A program made the position numbers and the translations under genes. The notes beneath the pieces are model-generated. The model was not told the DNA's origin and ran no database searches. It saw nothing but the letters and a program-made list of their open reading frames with translations. From Rhizomys pruinosus (lineage: Eukaryota; Chordata; Mammalia; Rodentia; Spalacidae), in the NCBI GenBank assembly GCA_009823505.1, contig VZQC01000565.1, positions 639,443 through 703,442 on the forward strand: a stretch of DNA of 64,000 nt. The letters are read 5' to 3'. Of the stretch, positions 1 to 13,337 are shown piece by piece; the first letter of the stretch is position 1; each line of letters opens with the position of its first letter.

Positions 1-155
1 ACCCCATGCATGCCTGATGCCTGGAGAGGCCAAAAGAAGGTGTTAGAATTAGAAGATGGATGGGAGCGACCATGTGGGTGCTGGGGATGGGACCCCAGTC
101 CTGTGCAATTGCATCAAGTGCTCTTAAACAACTGAGTCATCTTTCCAGCTCCAAC
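1..155 (-). repeat. B2/B3-type SINE, cut by window edge
   Basis: The minus-strand sequence has the B2/B3 head (ctggaaagatgactcagttg...), the A/B-box-like tRNA-derived part and the 'gcacccacatggtcgc' block. It is diverged and lacks its 3' end because the window begins inside it. Confidence 0.75.
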
Positions 156-224
156 TTCCTTTACAGGTTTACAGATCAGATATGAAAAACAATGTGAATT
201 TTTACTTCAATATTCTTTTTGTTT

Positions 225-376
225 TCTTTTTTGGTCTTTTGGAGACAGGGTCTCCCTGTAGTCCCAGCTGTCTTGGAACTCTCTCTGTCGACCAGGCTAG
301 CCTTGAACTCACAAAGATCCACCTGCCTCTGCCTTCCAAGTGCTAGGATTAAAGGTGTACACCACCATGCCCAGCT
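225..376 (-). repeat. B1 SINE
   Basis: Read on the minus strand it starts 'gctgggcatggtggtgtaca', has the 'ccagcctggtc' -type core and ends 'agggagaccctgtctcc' followed by an A-rich tail (T-rich on plus). Confidence 0.9.
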
Positions 377-2280
377 TACCTCAATATTCTAAAAGGGAGT
401 AAAAATTGATGGGATGCTTAGTCATAGTGGAAATATTTCTAAGTTCTCCAAAAGCTTATTTTTATCTTTTTCTTTACAAACTGGTAACTCCTTTGTCTGC
501 TCCATGGAGCTGCTACCCTACTCCCACGCCCTTGGATTTGGCTTCCATCTCATTCCCGTCAAACACAGAAACTTCCCTAACATGCCACAGGCCGATTGTG
601 ACATTCATAAAATCATTACTTATGCAGTGTGTCTAGAGAAAGTGGTGTCACAACTTCCTTTAACTTAGTGGAAATAACAAGGAGAAAGGTATCAGAAATA
701 TAGATGACAAGCTTGAATACTTCACAGTGAAGACAGCTATTTCCCCCTGGTTTTGTTAGGTAGAAGTTGAGGCATTGTATACATTTATATCTAATATTAG
801 TAAGACACTAAACTTATGTACTTTAAATACAAGTTATAAATATATATATGTATACACATTTTGATAAATATTATTCTCAAATTAAAATGTTGGTAAATGT
901 TGTTTAAGAGCATCAAAATACTATAGCCATAAGCTTGAATCAACAGTAACAATAGTGAACACAGGAAGTTTTATTACTTATCAGTAACAATGATAAATTA
1001 TTATTGATTTAAAAAATCTGGGTCTGCTTTTTTGATAGAATATTTATGTGTATATACTGTTCAACAGCCAGAATATTTTTACAGGCAATCCATCAATTTT
1101 ATATAGCTATATAAATCAATATAAATCAATTCTAGCTAAAAATTATAAATAAAAATTCCTAAACACTAGAGTTAGGATGCAATGTAATAATAAAATGCAG
1201 TCCTTGAACCATAAGACTGAAACTTTTTTTTAAATCTGCAAATAATAATATATAAGTAATTTAGTGCTAAATAGTTTCAACTTAGTGTTGCAATCCTAGA
1301 CAGACATTAGACACTGCTATTGGACTTGGTTAGCTGTTTACTTGCACTTTGTACTGTAACATCACTTTATAGAGTTTTTGGTAGATAATAACACTTTTAA
1401 TTGTGAGTTCAAATAAAATGTACTTGGTTAAGAAGCCTATGATCTAGGAAGGCTTTGCCATTCCGAAGACTACACTACTAAATCAGTTTCTCTGTTCTAG
1501 ATGTTACAATTTAAACATATTAGTATGCATGTGATTAAAAATAAATAATATTCATAATATTTGCCAGAAGCACACTACTGGGTGCAGTTTGTTCCTACTT
1601 CTAAATTAGTTTTATAAATAGTAACAAAGTTACATATCAGTTACACATTGTATCTACAACTCCTGCAAAACAGACAGGATTCTACGTTTTTTTCTTTCTT
1701 TTTTTTTTTTTTTTTCTTGAAAGGATCTGCATGATCCAAACATGTTAAATACCACTTCACATTGGATTACTCTGTAACTGTCAGTCTGGCTCCAAAACAA
1801 TGAAATATTTTTTATGTATAATAAAGCAACATGATAGGTCTTTCCTGGCACCATCAGGAGGGCTGCAATTGCTTTCCCCAATTGACCCAACACTAAAACA
1901 CAGTAATACATAATGACACTTTCCTCAATATGGTTCTAACTTTGAAGAACACAGGAATGAGGACACTTTGTGTCAGTGGTTTCAAGAAAAAAAATGGGTG
2001 TTTGCCAACCTTGACACACAGGACATATTCTGTATGTGGCTGTTCACAGTCTTTTGAAAAATATCAAAGCTGCAGTAAATATGAAGGCAGATGAGATGGT
2101 GCTTCTTGTTTTGTCGGGAAAACTAAAGATTTTACTTCACTTCTATGGGTGAAGTTTTTATACATTTTGGTGCACATGTCTTTATGTTGGAAAAATATTA
2201 ATAAAAATGGTTTACAATATCATTTCCCATAAAAACTACAATTAAGTGAAATAATAAATGGGATGGTATGAATAATCTTA

Positions 2281-2376
<96 letters not shown>

Positions 2377-2654
2377 CTAGAATAATAAACAGAATGGAGT
2401 ACATTACAAATCCTGCTGAATGCTATCTAGGCATGAGTATAAATGCCTAGTTTATTCCATATAAGCAATATGTATATTTAAAAGAATTTAGCAGTATATT
2501 TTCCTTTTACCTTGATTTAAATATAACTTAACCTAATTTAACCTAGGGTTTATATTAAAAAGATGATAATACAGGAAGACCATTTAAGCATTAAAATTTT
2601 AGCTCCTTTGCCTTACAGATAACAGAAGATATGCAGCATTATTACCCCCAGATA

Positions 2655-2791
2655 GTCCAAGCCAGGTGTAATGGAACATGCCTATAACTCTAGTACTCAA
2701 GAGCCTAATACAGGAAAATTGTCAGTTCAAGTCTAGCCTAGGCTATACAGCACTACGTTACATCAAACATAAAAACAAAAAAGAAAACAAG
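2655..2791 (+). repeat. Old B1-like SINE
   Basis: The order is B1-like: 'gccaggtgtaatgg', 'catgcctataactc', 'agttcaagtctagcctaggc', then an A-rich tail with short AAAC units. Divergence is high and the right part is short, as in old B1 or proto-B1 types. Confidence 0.7.
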
Positions 2792-2921
2792 GACCTTTGC
2801 ATTAATAATGATGATTTCTCACTGAAAACCTAACAGCAATGTATCATAAAACAACATATTAATTAAGAGGGAGTTAAAGCTACATGAACTACAATTAATA
2901 TTATAAAAATTACAGAAATCA

Positions 2922-3093
2922 GATTGGGTATGATAGTGCAGACCTTGAGTTCCTGGACTTGGGAGGCAGAGGCAAGCTGGGTTGGCCTTGATCTCACAGA
3001 GATAACAACCCAGCCTACATAGGGAGTTCCAGTTCAGCTGGAACTATAGGGAGACCTGTCTCAACAAAACAAAACAATACAAAACAAAACAAA
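2922..3093 (+). repeat. Diverged, rearranged B1 SINE
   Basis: B1 landmarks are present in order: 'cttgggaggcagaggca', 'gagttccagttcagctgg', 'agggagacctgtctcaa', with an (AAAAC)n tail. About 30 bases of extra or scrambled sequence sit in the middle. Confidence 0.75.
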
Positions 3094-3447
3094 TGCAATG
3101 CACAAATTAAGACAGGATCTAACATAAGAAAAAGTAATTAGTCCATGAATTAATTTTATAATTTCAGTAAACGAAATGTGACAACTGACAAACAGTAAAC
3201 AATAATTCTCAGTCAGTGAACACACACAAGAAGTTCTCCACAGGTAGTTATAAGCTTTTGGAGAGCATGCTGGTAAGACAGGTCAAAATTCAGGAACATG
3301 TCCTTCCCATTTTATACAATCATAAAATAGTATTTACTGAAAATATGATTTCCAAAACTTAATTACTTGAACATCAATAGTCACATATGCTCATCTTTAT
3401 TGTAAAATTATATTTAAGTAAGAGTAAAAGTACCAATATAAAAATCT

Positions 3448-3516
3448 GAAATATAAAATGGTCACATCTAGCTATTAGTAAAATTATGAAATATAAAATG
3501 GTCACATCTAGCTATT
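3448..3516. repeat. Short direct duplication, 40-bp period
   Basis: A 29-base segment beginning gaaatataaaatggtcac occurs at 3448-3476 and again, identical, at 3488-3516. This is a tandem duplication of about 40 bp with no SINE landmarks. Confidence 0.95.
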
Positions 3517-3570
3517 TGTTTCCTATCCCTTAGCAAACGTCAAACCAAGACTCTTATGAAAACAAATGAT

Positions 3571-3812
3571 GGGGCTGGAGAGATGGCCTAGCGGTTAAGA
3601 GCACCGACGCTCTTGCAGAGGACCCAGGTTCGATCCCCAGCACCCACATGGCGGCTGAGAACCGTCTGAAACTCCAATTCCAGGAGAACTCCAGTTCCAG
3701 GGGAATCCGACGCCCTCTTCTCCACTGCATTGCACGACACGGGTGCACAGACCTGCATGCAGACAGTACATTCGTACACATAAATAAAAACATAAATAAA
3801 AAAAAGAAAATG
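3571..3812 (+). repeat. B2 SINE, duplicated-core type
   Basis: A full-length B2: 'ggggctggagagatggccta' head, pol III B-box-like 'ggttcgatcccc', and the duplicated core actccaattccagg (3671) / actccagttccagg (3688). The tail is A-rich with AATAAA-like units. Low divergence from its sister copies suggests recent insertion. Confidence 0.95.
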
Positions 3813-4449
3813 ACTAAGTTGATTAGCTCAAATTTCATCTCTCATCCTTTAGTTTTTTAGAGCAGGGTGCTAATTAGCAGAAGAACAATAATTTAGCATT
3901 CAGTGAGAGTTGGAAGACGAAGATACAGAACTGAAATGGAAAGCAAGGCCTGAATTGATACTGTGGAAGAGTCTTTTTCTTGCAATAACTGACTAATAGT
4001 TCCTGTCTCCATTAGGTTATTTTTTTCCAGCAACTAATTACATAGCACTTATCAAAGATTTATTTTATTTCTGGTGTCTTTTTTATTACCCATTTTTGGC
4101 AGCCTGTATTTAGTCAAATGGTCTTTCTTTTGGCAATGAGGACAGCACAGTGATTTGCAAACCATTGCACAACCCATGTTGGCTACTGACCATGTGCTCC
4201 TGTGAGACTCAAATTCTTAATAATCCTAGTATAAATGTTTAGAGACATTTGTTCACCTTTTGTGAGTACTCAAATCTTATTCTAATAATCTTTGGACAAA
4301 GCTTCATAATGTAGGCTTAAAAGCCATTTAAAAGAAAAACAAGTTTTACTCCTACCAAGAATAATTTGCTATGAAACACAAGTAGTAATACTGAACCTTG
4401 CCTATGCCAGGTGAAATATCATGTACACACATTCTACACTCTATGAATT

Positions 4450-4552
4450 CAAGGTAAGCCTGGTCTACTTAGCGAGTTCTGGGCCAGTGGGGGCTACAAG
4501 AAGACCCTGTCTCAAAAAGACCAAAAACATAAAAAAATAAATTGAAATAGAC
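4450..4552 (+). repeat. B1 SINE, 3' part only
   Basis: Only the right portion is seen: 'gaattcaaggtaagcctggt', 'gcgagttctgggccag', 'aagaccctgtctcaaaaaga', then an A-rich tail. The 5' part is missing. Confidence 0.85.
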
Positions 4553-5387
4553 ACATTTCAGTCACAGGTATAAACCATTACTTCTAAAGAGCATCAACCT
4601 TAGATAAAATACAACTGGGGCACTGCTGTAATTTGCACCTCTTATTTCATCTCATTTACCCTTCTTCCTAAAATACACAACCAACTCAACTAAAGCTATG
4701 AGACTGGCCATAGATGAGGAGTTACAAGCTCTCCAACAGAGCCTTGGAAACATGTACACATTTTTGTGAAACTTGAAAATAATTATAATTAATAACAGTT
4801 GAACAAAAACACCCCACGCTATTAAAAATAAGGTTCCAATGTATGTGAGTGGACTGTGTTGAAAATGAAGGGTGGCTCTGTTCACAAAGATTGGCCCAAC
4901 CAGTGGGCTAAGAAATGGTAGTGAGAGATTGGTTTCTTGATATCAAGAATGTACCATTTTCATTACCTACCATAGAATCTTACAAATAGTACCATGGTAA
5001 TAGAGTTGAATTTAGAATATATTTGAAAATCTGAAATTACAAATTTTCATACTGATTAGAATATAGTAAACTGACCACTTAATTTTTATAATTATTTCTG
5101 TTTGATATGTAGTACATTATTTCTTAACAATAGTTTATTAGTAAACACTGAAATGAGCCTACTGAGATATTAAATTGTTTTAAAAGTTTAAAAATAAAAA
5201 CATGTGAAAAATTAATTATAAAACTACATTCTTCATGTTCCAAAAATATAATGGTGAAGACAAAATGACCAAGCATAACACTAGATGCCAAATCATCTTC
5301 CTTTCCATTCATGCATTGAAAATAAGAAGGAAAATATAAATGGCTGTAAAATATTTTTTGTACTTGAACTTTACTTTTATTACTTAC

Positions 5388-5471
5388 GATCATATTTTCC
5401 AAGGCATGTTTGGCAAGCCAACAATTTAGAAAAACTGGAACAAACAGATTCCTTAAGGTAGGCCAGAATAT
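5388..5471 (-). CDS. Kcnt2: Kcnt2 exon, transmembrane segment S4
   Basis: This 84-nt exon encodes 28 residues (about 154-181), from [10 protein letters not shown] through [10 protein letters not shown] to KHALENMI, corresponding to S4 and the start of the S4-S5 linker. As known for the KCNT family, this helix lacks the regular arginine ladder of voltage sensors; only R, K and H single residues are seen. The acceptor is a long pyrimidine tract ending TTTTTCAG and the donor is GTAAGTAA, both near consensus. Phase is 0 at both ends. The open frame running on past the donor is intronic read-through, not protein. Confidence 0.97.
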
Positions 5472-6576
5472 CTGAAAAACAGGCAAAAACTAAACTTTTA
5501 ACTCACAGCGAGAAATTATATTCAGTAGTTTAAAAAGAAATGCAAGACAGAATAAAAGATAAGAAAATGTAATGATTTAAAACAGTACCAAATACTTTAA
5601 AATCATTATTTTAGAGATAAAGATAAAGATAAAGAAATGTGAAGAGCATTTCTATAATCTTTGCGTCACTGTTTTAGTCTCCCTTATGGTAATTATTACA
5701 GGAAGAGAAGGTAGGTAACAAGATTCAACAGATGTCATACTTAACCATGCTGATTCTATTATTAATATTTCTACTGTGGTTTTTATATCACCATCCCTCT
5801 AACTTGAAGTGCTAAGGAAATAGGGGAGGATAGGTTTCTATCTTCTATAACACTATCACTGTCTTCAGACTCAGCCACTTTAAATGATGCTAAGATACTA
5901 TATTTAACTGTACTTCTATTAACTAGCTTGTCATTTAATCTAGTTCCAGCTCTTCCTGTAGTCACTTAAAATGTCAACAGTTCTAAAAAGGGAACAATAG
6001 CTTCAGATAATATCTACTTATTTTCTATTTTTTCCAATAAAATCATAATGAGTAGCATAAAGTCTAACTCTAATAACCATTATGATGTCAAACTGAGATT
6101 AGAACCTCATTTTACAAATGGAGACTATGGGTTTACATATTTATGGTACTAGAATTGAACAGGGTCACTCTGAAGTAGGAATGTTATGGCACTGCTGATT
6201 TAGCACTTGGAGGAAGAACCAAATGCTGGCTGACTGGTTCTCACCAGCATTCCTACTCAAGAAAGAACTGGACATGATAAATGCTTTAGACAAACTAGAG
6301 AAACATATGTTCTCAGTATGACAGCTTGTGTAAATATGCCATATAAATTACTTTCTGTTTTTAAAATTCCAAAATAGAAACAACAAAAAACATAATACCA
6401 ACATTTGTTCAAACGATGCCTTTATAGTATACTATTCTTGAAATTGTTTTCTTTTGCTATTATACAACACTTATTAGACTTCGTTTAATTATACAATTCG
6501 GTTATCACAGTAACATTATTCTTCTTTTTGAGGATTCAGATTTTATTCCAAGATTTTTACCCCATTTCTCTTAGCT

Positions 6577-6615
6577 ATTATATATATATATATATATGAT
6601 ATATATAATATATAG
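6577..6615. repeat. (TA)n microsatellite
   Basis: Alternating TA is interrupted once by GATATATATAATATATAG. Confidence 0.95.
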
Positions 6616-6656
6616 AAAATTTTTAAAAATCTAAATAACAAAGAATATTAATACTT

Positions 6657-6976
<320 letters not shown>

Positions 6977-7254
6977 CTACAAATGAACGTTGAGTAAGTC
7001 AATAATGCTGAATCCCATCAAAGTACACAACAGAATATTCTAATAATACCAATGCTTTTATTAACAGATTATTGAATCTGTGTATGGAGATGTAGTAATG
7101 ACTTAGAAATTATTTTTTAAAGATACTCGTGTTTGTCCAATTTCATATTAAATGTTTTATATAAAGTGAATATCCAAAGTAAGTTACCTAGATACTGTGC
7201 ATAAAGTATTTTAATTTGATAATATCCCTTTGGGTTTTTGGGGTTTTTTTGTTT

Positions 7255-7410
7255 TTGTTTTTTTTGGTCTTTTCAAGACAGGGTCTCCCTGTAGCCGCAT
7301 CTGTCCTGGAACTTACTCTGGAGACCAGGCTGGCCTTGAACTCACAAAGATCCTCCTGCCTCTGCCTCCTGAGTACTAGGATTAAAGGTGTGTGCCACCA
7401 GGCCTGGCAA
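7255..7410 (-). repeat. B1 SINE
   Basis: Minus-strand B1 with head 'gccaggcctggtggcacaca', core 'ccagcctggtctcc' and end 'agggagaccctgtcttgaaa', followed by an A-rich tail. Diverged mainly near the middle. Confidence 0.92.
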
Positions 7411-7602
7411 TAGTTCATAGGAAAATTGTTGACAAATAAAACACATTAACAAGGCCCACAGAACCAATGATAAAGAGACTCAATTCGGTTTTATCAAATC
7501 CTAATTGTACTAGCTCAGTGTTATAGCCTCTTAAATAGTTTGTAAACTGCACCTGATTATTAACAATCATCAATACTATTTAAGATGTTTTAATCAAATT
7601 TA

Positions 7603-7752
7603 GCTGGGCATAGTGATGGAGACATTTAATTCTAGCACTTGGGAAACAGAGGCAGGTAGATCTCTGTGAATTCAATGTCAGACTATTCTACACAGTGACT
7701 CTCAGGCTAGAGGGTTCCAGAAGGGGAAACCCCCATCTCAAAAATAACAAAG
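7603..7752 (+). repeat. Diverged B1 SINE
   Basis: Landmarks 'gctgggcatagtgatgg', 'agcacttgggaaacagaggc' and 'ttccagaaggggaaaccccc' are in B1 order, with a short A-rich tail. Confidence 0.85.
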
Positions 7753-10280
7753 ATTAATGAAACTTAAGAAGAGCTTTATGTGTAATTTAATATCTGAATC
7801 CACATAATATAGTATTATTAGTACTGAATACATAATTTTCATGATCTAGTGCACAATAAATACTGAGTCCTCAAAAAATTTCAAGATATGGCCATAGGAA
7901 TATTAAATAAGTCAGAATAGTTTCTGCTGTGGAAACCTATGCCATTACACAGATCATATGCCTGTGAAGTTAACCTTGATATCTGTGGCCTGGATACAGT
8001 CTTTTACTGGAACCTGAGTTCTCTGTGTGGACTATTAAGGGTTAGGCATGAGCGGGGATGTTATTGGGTCAGGAGTATCACCTTTGAAGAGGATCAATAC
8101 CTTTAGTTTCAGTGGATGAAGACTGAGCTCCAAAGCACAGTCCTAACCAAAGAATATATCTGGCTTCCTGTCTGATCAAGTGTTGTGTTCTAGGCACACT
8201 GGCTTCCTGTAATGTGAACTACCCTAAGGACCTAAAGAAGCCAAAAAAAAAAAAAAATCTTGCCACTTAATTGAGGCATTTCAGACTCCATAACCTCGGC
8301 TCACAGACTGATTCTATATCTAATAAAAAAGATTCAAATTTCTAAAGCAGTTTATTGCATGAAGAGATCTACGTACTAGAAAAGCAATTGGTCATCTGGA
8401 TTCCCTATAATTCCCAATTATCATATAACACTGGATCGAAAATATGGGGAGTCCTTAAGATACCTTAAGGACCCAGTTGCATAAACATGCTGTATCCTCG
8501 AAGCATTTTTCAAGACCATCTACATCCTAGGTACTAAGATATGAATAGGTTTTGTGACATTAGCTCATTAGCTTCCTTCAAGTTATGTCCAGTGTGGAGA
8601 GAGCAGGTGGAAGACTTGGGAACAGAGAGATCTTTTCTGTGCAGAATTGTTACTTCAAGCTAAGTGAAAGGACTCACAGGAGTCACTTAGCTTCATGCAG
8701 ACTTGTGACTATATTTGGCTCATGCCTATGAACACATGAGGAAGAATGAGGAAAGCAAAGAAATGAAAGCCACGAGCAGAACAAGCCACAATTCCTCCAA
8801 CCTTGCAATAATATTTTAATGGAATGAGACATACACACTTAAAGAATGGAAACTGGACCCTTTCTTAATGCTTTTCCTTAAGAAGACTAGACTGTGTCCT
8901 GAAGCTGACGAGAGACCGGAACAGAGAGTGGACCCCAGAATACCAAGGTCTATGTCAGACCCTCAGAAGACATAAAACAGTGCATGGGGGGAGTTTTAGC
9001 CAAAGGCCTCAGCAAGGTCAGAGAAGCCCTCCAAGAGCAGGAAGCACAGCTTGCTTTCTCCATTCCGAATGATGAAGCCACAGACGGCCCTCAGATGGTG
9101 ACTGCCCTCCACTCTGCTCTTCCTTTGTCCTGGCAGTCACAAATCAGCTGGCATCACACAGACAGTGGAGACAGAAGCAGGAAACACAACCACGATAATC
9201 CCTTGCCCTGCATTGGTCAGAACTGAGGACAAGCCACATTCCTTTTGCAAGAGAATTTTATTTATTTATTTTTTTAATTTACTTATTTATTTGCTTAAAT
9301 TGATCATTCCATCTGATTGCACAGGCCTGCAGGAGGTTACATGGATTTGGAGTACAAGAGGACAAGACTTTTTCTACTGACACAATCTAGAATTCTCTAA
9401 TGAGATTTCTCCACTAAGCCTCAAGTTGTTTTTGGGTGGAGGAGGGAAATGATGTTGTGCTTTGAAATGTTTTGACATGGCAGACTTTCAATTGACTTGT
9501 TCTCTTGCCGTGATTTTCTTATCATTGAAAATACTTCATTGGTGACAGTCACCACAAGAAAAGTGATTGACCAATACTGAAAAGTTCCAAGGGTAAGGAA
9601 ATATTACTCTACGTAAGAAAGGAGGATAATTCTCTCGACACATATAAATTTGCATTAGGCTTTTAGGCAACTGTGGCACACTGAACAAATTTACTGATTG
9701 GTAACATTCTTGACTTTCATTTCCACTTTAACACATGATTTTCATTTTTATGATTTTTATTTGAACCAGTAAAAAATACTTTAAACTGGTGCCTGCCTGG
9801 GTTAGTTCATTTCTGATTTATCTTCTGTGTTTTGGCACAAGATTCTTTCTAAAATTCCGAATTATTTTTGTCAAGACAATGAAACCCAAGCCCACAGCTA
9901 CATTGAATGAAGCTTCATAATTTTACACTGGCTACTTGTTTGGCTTGTGGTTAAAATGCTCCTTCTCCATTATAAAATCACCCACAGCTTCATCCATATT
10001 AAATTTCACAGAGTTCCCTGGGCCTGCCAAGCTTTTTATACTTCGGTAACTTAGCTCACATTTCTCCCTCTGGATGAAGGAGAAATTACTCCCATACAAG
10101 AGTTGTATGTATGAAATGTATTTAGGTGCTTACTGGGGCTAAATTAAATATTCCAATAAATAAATGAATTTCCAAATATTCTGTACTCTCTTCTTCCCTT
10201 ATTTAGTGCAATGTTTTATGAACCAAAGAATATTCCTTTTTTAAATCTTTGTTAGAATTTCATTCCTGAAATCATCTCTG

Positions 10281-10281
10281 A

Positions 10282-10321
<40 letters not shown>
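10281..10321. repeat. (TA)n microsatellite
   Basis: About 40 bases of alternating TA, with one ACAT interruption. Confidence 0.95.
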
Positions 10322-11150
10322 TGAACCTATAAACACATTTCAACATCAATTTTCTAGAGGAAAGGATTTTTATTTATATATGAATCTTATTTATATATGA
10401 ATCTTACGATTTTTAACCTATTTTTTAGCAACAACTTAAAATCAACAATAACCTGTGACTTCTAATATATTTTCACCCCAGATCTATATCTTGTCTCTGA
10501 GATTTTGACTCAGGCCAACTGTCTGATCTACTATTTCATACTGAGGCCTTAAAATTGCCATAAATGAAATAGGTCTGAAGGCAAAGCTTATCTTTTATTC
10601 CCTGACTGAGCTCTCTGAATAGCACAAATCAAATATGCTTTGGAATCTCTTCGTCAGTTCCTTTCAGTGTGACATGATTGCAATGTAGGATCAGCACTGG
10701 GGATTTGCATAAAGACCATGAGAGGCTTCAAGTTCACATTTTGGTTCAGTTTTCACTTTTCAATCTTGTCAGGACTCCTAATTAGTATCTACTCCTTAAT
10801 TCTTGACCCAATGAAATTTACCTTTTCACTGTACCAATATTATATTGTCGAATGTACATAACCAATATACCAATCTTGTATACCCTCACCAGACCTAATA
10901 CCCACTTAGTTTGAAACTCTTGAACTGTTCGCACACCTTAACAACAAAGAAAATGTCCTAGCACTGCATTATCTCACTTAGTATTTCTTGGGTGTCCAAT
11001 CTATACTTTTTTAAATATATTTAGAATTGATTTTAAAATTTTTATTTTTTTTTAAATTTCATACATGAGTACTTTATCTACATCATTTCCATTCCTCCCT
11101 CTATCCCCTCCAACTTTTCCAACATTGTCCACCACTCCCTCTCAATTTCT

Positions 11151-11152
<2 letters not shown>

Positions 11153-11188
<36 letters not shown>
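11153..11188. repeat. (CA)n microsatellite
   Basis: An uninterrupted CA run of about 17 units inside the LINE-1 3' end. Confidence 0.97.
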
Positions 11189-11189
<1 letters not shown>

Positions 11190-11360
11190 CACTTACTGAT
11201 GCTCTTGTGTACATATGTTTAGTGCTGACTGCCTGAGATTAGATAACCTGTCAGGGAGCTTGTTCCTAAAGAAAACTCTGTCCATCCTTCAGCATCCATA
11301 AACTGACTGACTGTAGCTCTTCATCTAGAAGTAGGACACTGTAAAATTAATCCCCACCCG

Positions 11361-11636
11361 GGCTGGAGAGATGGCCTAGCGGTTAAGAGCGCCGACCGCT
11401 CTTACAGAGGACCCGGGTTCGATCTCTTACAGAGGACCCGGGTTCGATCCCCAGCGCCCACCTGGCGGCCGAGAACCGTCTGAAACTCCAATTCCAGGAG
11501 AACTCCAGTTCCAGGGGAATACGAGACCCTCTTCTGACCTCCGCGGCATTGCACAACACGGGTGCACAAACTTGCATGCAGACAGTACATTCATACACAT
11601 ACGGAAATAAATAAAATTAATTAAAAAATTAAAAAA
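11361..11636 (+). repeat. Young B2 SINE with internal tandem duplication
   Basis: Full-length duplicated-core B2 flanked by an exact 18-bp target-site duplication, aaaattaatccccacccg (11343-11360 and 11637-11654). A 25-bp segment spanning the B-box-like region (starting cttacagaggacccgggttc) is tandemly doubled at 11401-11425 and 11426-11450. The perfect flanks show a very recent insertion. Confidence 0.97.
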
Positions 11637-12185
11637 AAAATTAATCCCCACCCGAACTTCCATGCAAACTGGCTTTGACATCATGCAGATCTTGTTTAGA
11701 CAACTATACTCTGGTGATTTCAAGAGTGCAGCCTCCCTCTCCTGTAAGGATATGCTATCTAGCAGCAGGTGTTCTGGTCCTCTGCCTCTTACCATCTTTC
11801 CATCGCCCTCTTCAGTGGTGTTCCAGAGCCCTAGGTATATGGGTTACATTGTAAATGTATCAATTAGGGCTAAACATCCCAGACTCCTTGATTCTATGCA
11901 TTCTGATCAGATGTGGAGCTTTATAAGTCTCCATCTGGTGCAAAAAGTAGCTTCTTTGATGAATGGTGATTGCTAGATTTATCTGTAATTTTAAGGCTAT
12001 TTAGAATATAGAAAAAAAAATACAATTATACTAGTTGAGAAAAGTGGCAGTAGCCTGCTCTCCTCTAAGTTCTATGACCTCTCTAACCTTATTTTAAAGG
12101 TGATACCTTCAACTATGTATTTTACATTCTAAAAGTATGACATAGTATATGTTTTGGGTACAATGCTTCAAAAGGCTTGAAAGAT

Positions 12186-12420
12186 GGCCTGTAGAGATGC
12201 CTCAGCAGGTAAATGAACTTACTGCTTTTCCAGAGGACCAGGGTTCAAGTCCCACCACACAGGGCTGCTAACAACTATTCTTAACTCCATCCAGTTCCAG
12301 GGGATCCAACACACTCTTCTGGTCTCTGTGGACACTGCATACACTGCATGGGTATACTTATATATGTACAGGTGCAGGCAAAACAGTAATCCACATTTAA
12401 AACAAGGATAAATAATGCAA
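12186..12420 (+). repeat. Old B2/B3 SINE
   Basis: B2 order is kept: 'gtagagatgcctcagcaggt', 'cagaggaccagggttcaagt', 'ccagttccaggggatcca' and 'gtggacactgcat'. Divergence is high and the tail decayed. Confidence 0.82.
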
Positions 12421-13337
12421 AAAGACAGAAAATGAAGAATCCTGGAAAACAGTCTTTCCAAGTTCATTTTGCTTACTTTGTTTATATACACTTTTCAGCT
12501 CTTTAACTCAAATTTTTAGAATAACTGCCTCAAGCCTTCATCAGACTCATTCTAGGACATAACTGACCCCACATAAGGCTTTGACATAGCTAGCACATTA
12601 AAATAGATTTTAAAGTACACGCAGTGAGAGCCACCCCCAGCATAGCTCAAGATGCTTTGCTCTGCCCCTTGCCGAGTGCTCCAGAGGCTGAAGTTTCTAA
12701 ATAAAGACTATGATTACATTATGCAAACCATGACATTGCAGATTCATTGTGTGTATGTGAGGGCACTTCAGTAAGTGAATGAACTTCCCACTGTGGACTA
12801 ATTTTCATGGTCAAAACTGTAGAGGAACAGCTTGTATATTGCTAAAAATAAATGAATGCTTTAAGCAGTGTTTACTTGGCTTGGTTCTGAGGCCTCAGGT
12901 TGTCTTCTGAGCTAAGTGGTACACTCACAAATTATATTCCCTAAAATAGTTAAAGTAAATATAGAAAAGATCCATGAACTTCACTTGCTATTAGGAATTC
13001 CCAATAGGTACTGCATCACAGGAATCCACAGGACAAACTAGATTATGATGAGAAGAGAACGTTTGTTGATGGAACGTCACTATGTAACTATGAAATCATG
13101 TTCCAAAGATAAGCAAAGTGCTTTTCAAAATCATATCAAGCAGTTCATTTAGTTTCTCTTTCATGATATGAATAAAAAGCATTAGTTCTCTTCCAAGCAA
13201 TAACTTCTTACTAATTATCTGTTTAGCCCTAAGTTCCTGTTCTTATTGGAAGAATTCAATAAGATGTAAACAAGCCTTAATCCAATCAACGTAGCACAAG
13301 CATGTCAGGTCTCTAACAAAAGGAGTGATCTTAAAAG

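Larger units (their letters stand above)
2377..5387 (-). other. Kcnt2 intron between S4 and S5 exons
   Basis: The intron contains three B1-derived fragments (2655-2791, 2922-3093, 4450-4552), one young B2 (3571-3812) and a 40-bp-period duplication at 3448-3516. The rest, notably 3820-4440 and 4560-5380, is AT-rich sequence in which I recognise nothing. Confidence 0.85.
10990..11990 (-). mobile_element. LINE-1 3' end, Lx-like, 5'-truncated
   Basis: Read on the minus strand this is the tail of an old rodent LINE-1. On plus, blocks such as 'gtttagtgctgactgcctga', 'tagctcttcatctagaagta', 'caggtgttctggtcctctgc' and 'ggtgcaaaaagtagcttctt' occur in the order I recall for Lx-family 3' untranslated regions. 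It is split by a young B2 at 11361-11636 and a (CA)n tract at 11153-11188. The coordinates are approximate. Confidence 0.8.

Noticed and set aside
1687..1717. Poly(T) tract as the tail of a minus-strand processed pseudogene
   Set aside because: No polyadenylation signal lies at the expected distance, and the following sequence has no coding or repeat similarity I can see.
5124..5486. 120-codon minus-strand open frame taken as one protein
   Set aside because: Only 5388-5471 is exon. The part beyond the GTAAGTAA donor is intronic read-through, and the initial residues come from the preceding intron.
8984..9226. 80-codon open frame in GC-richer sequence
   Set aside because: No recognisable protein similarity, no splice sites arranged as an exon and no promoter-like context.
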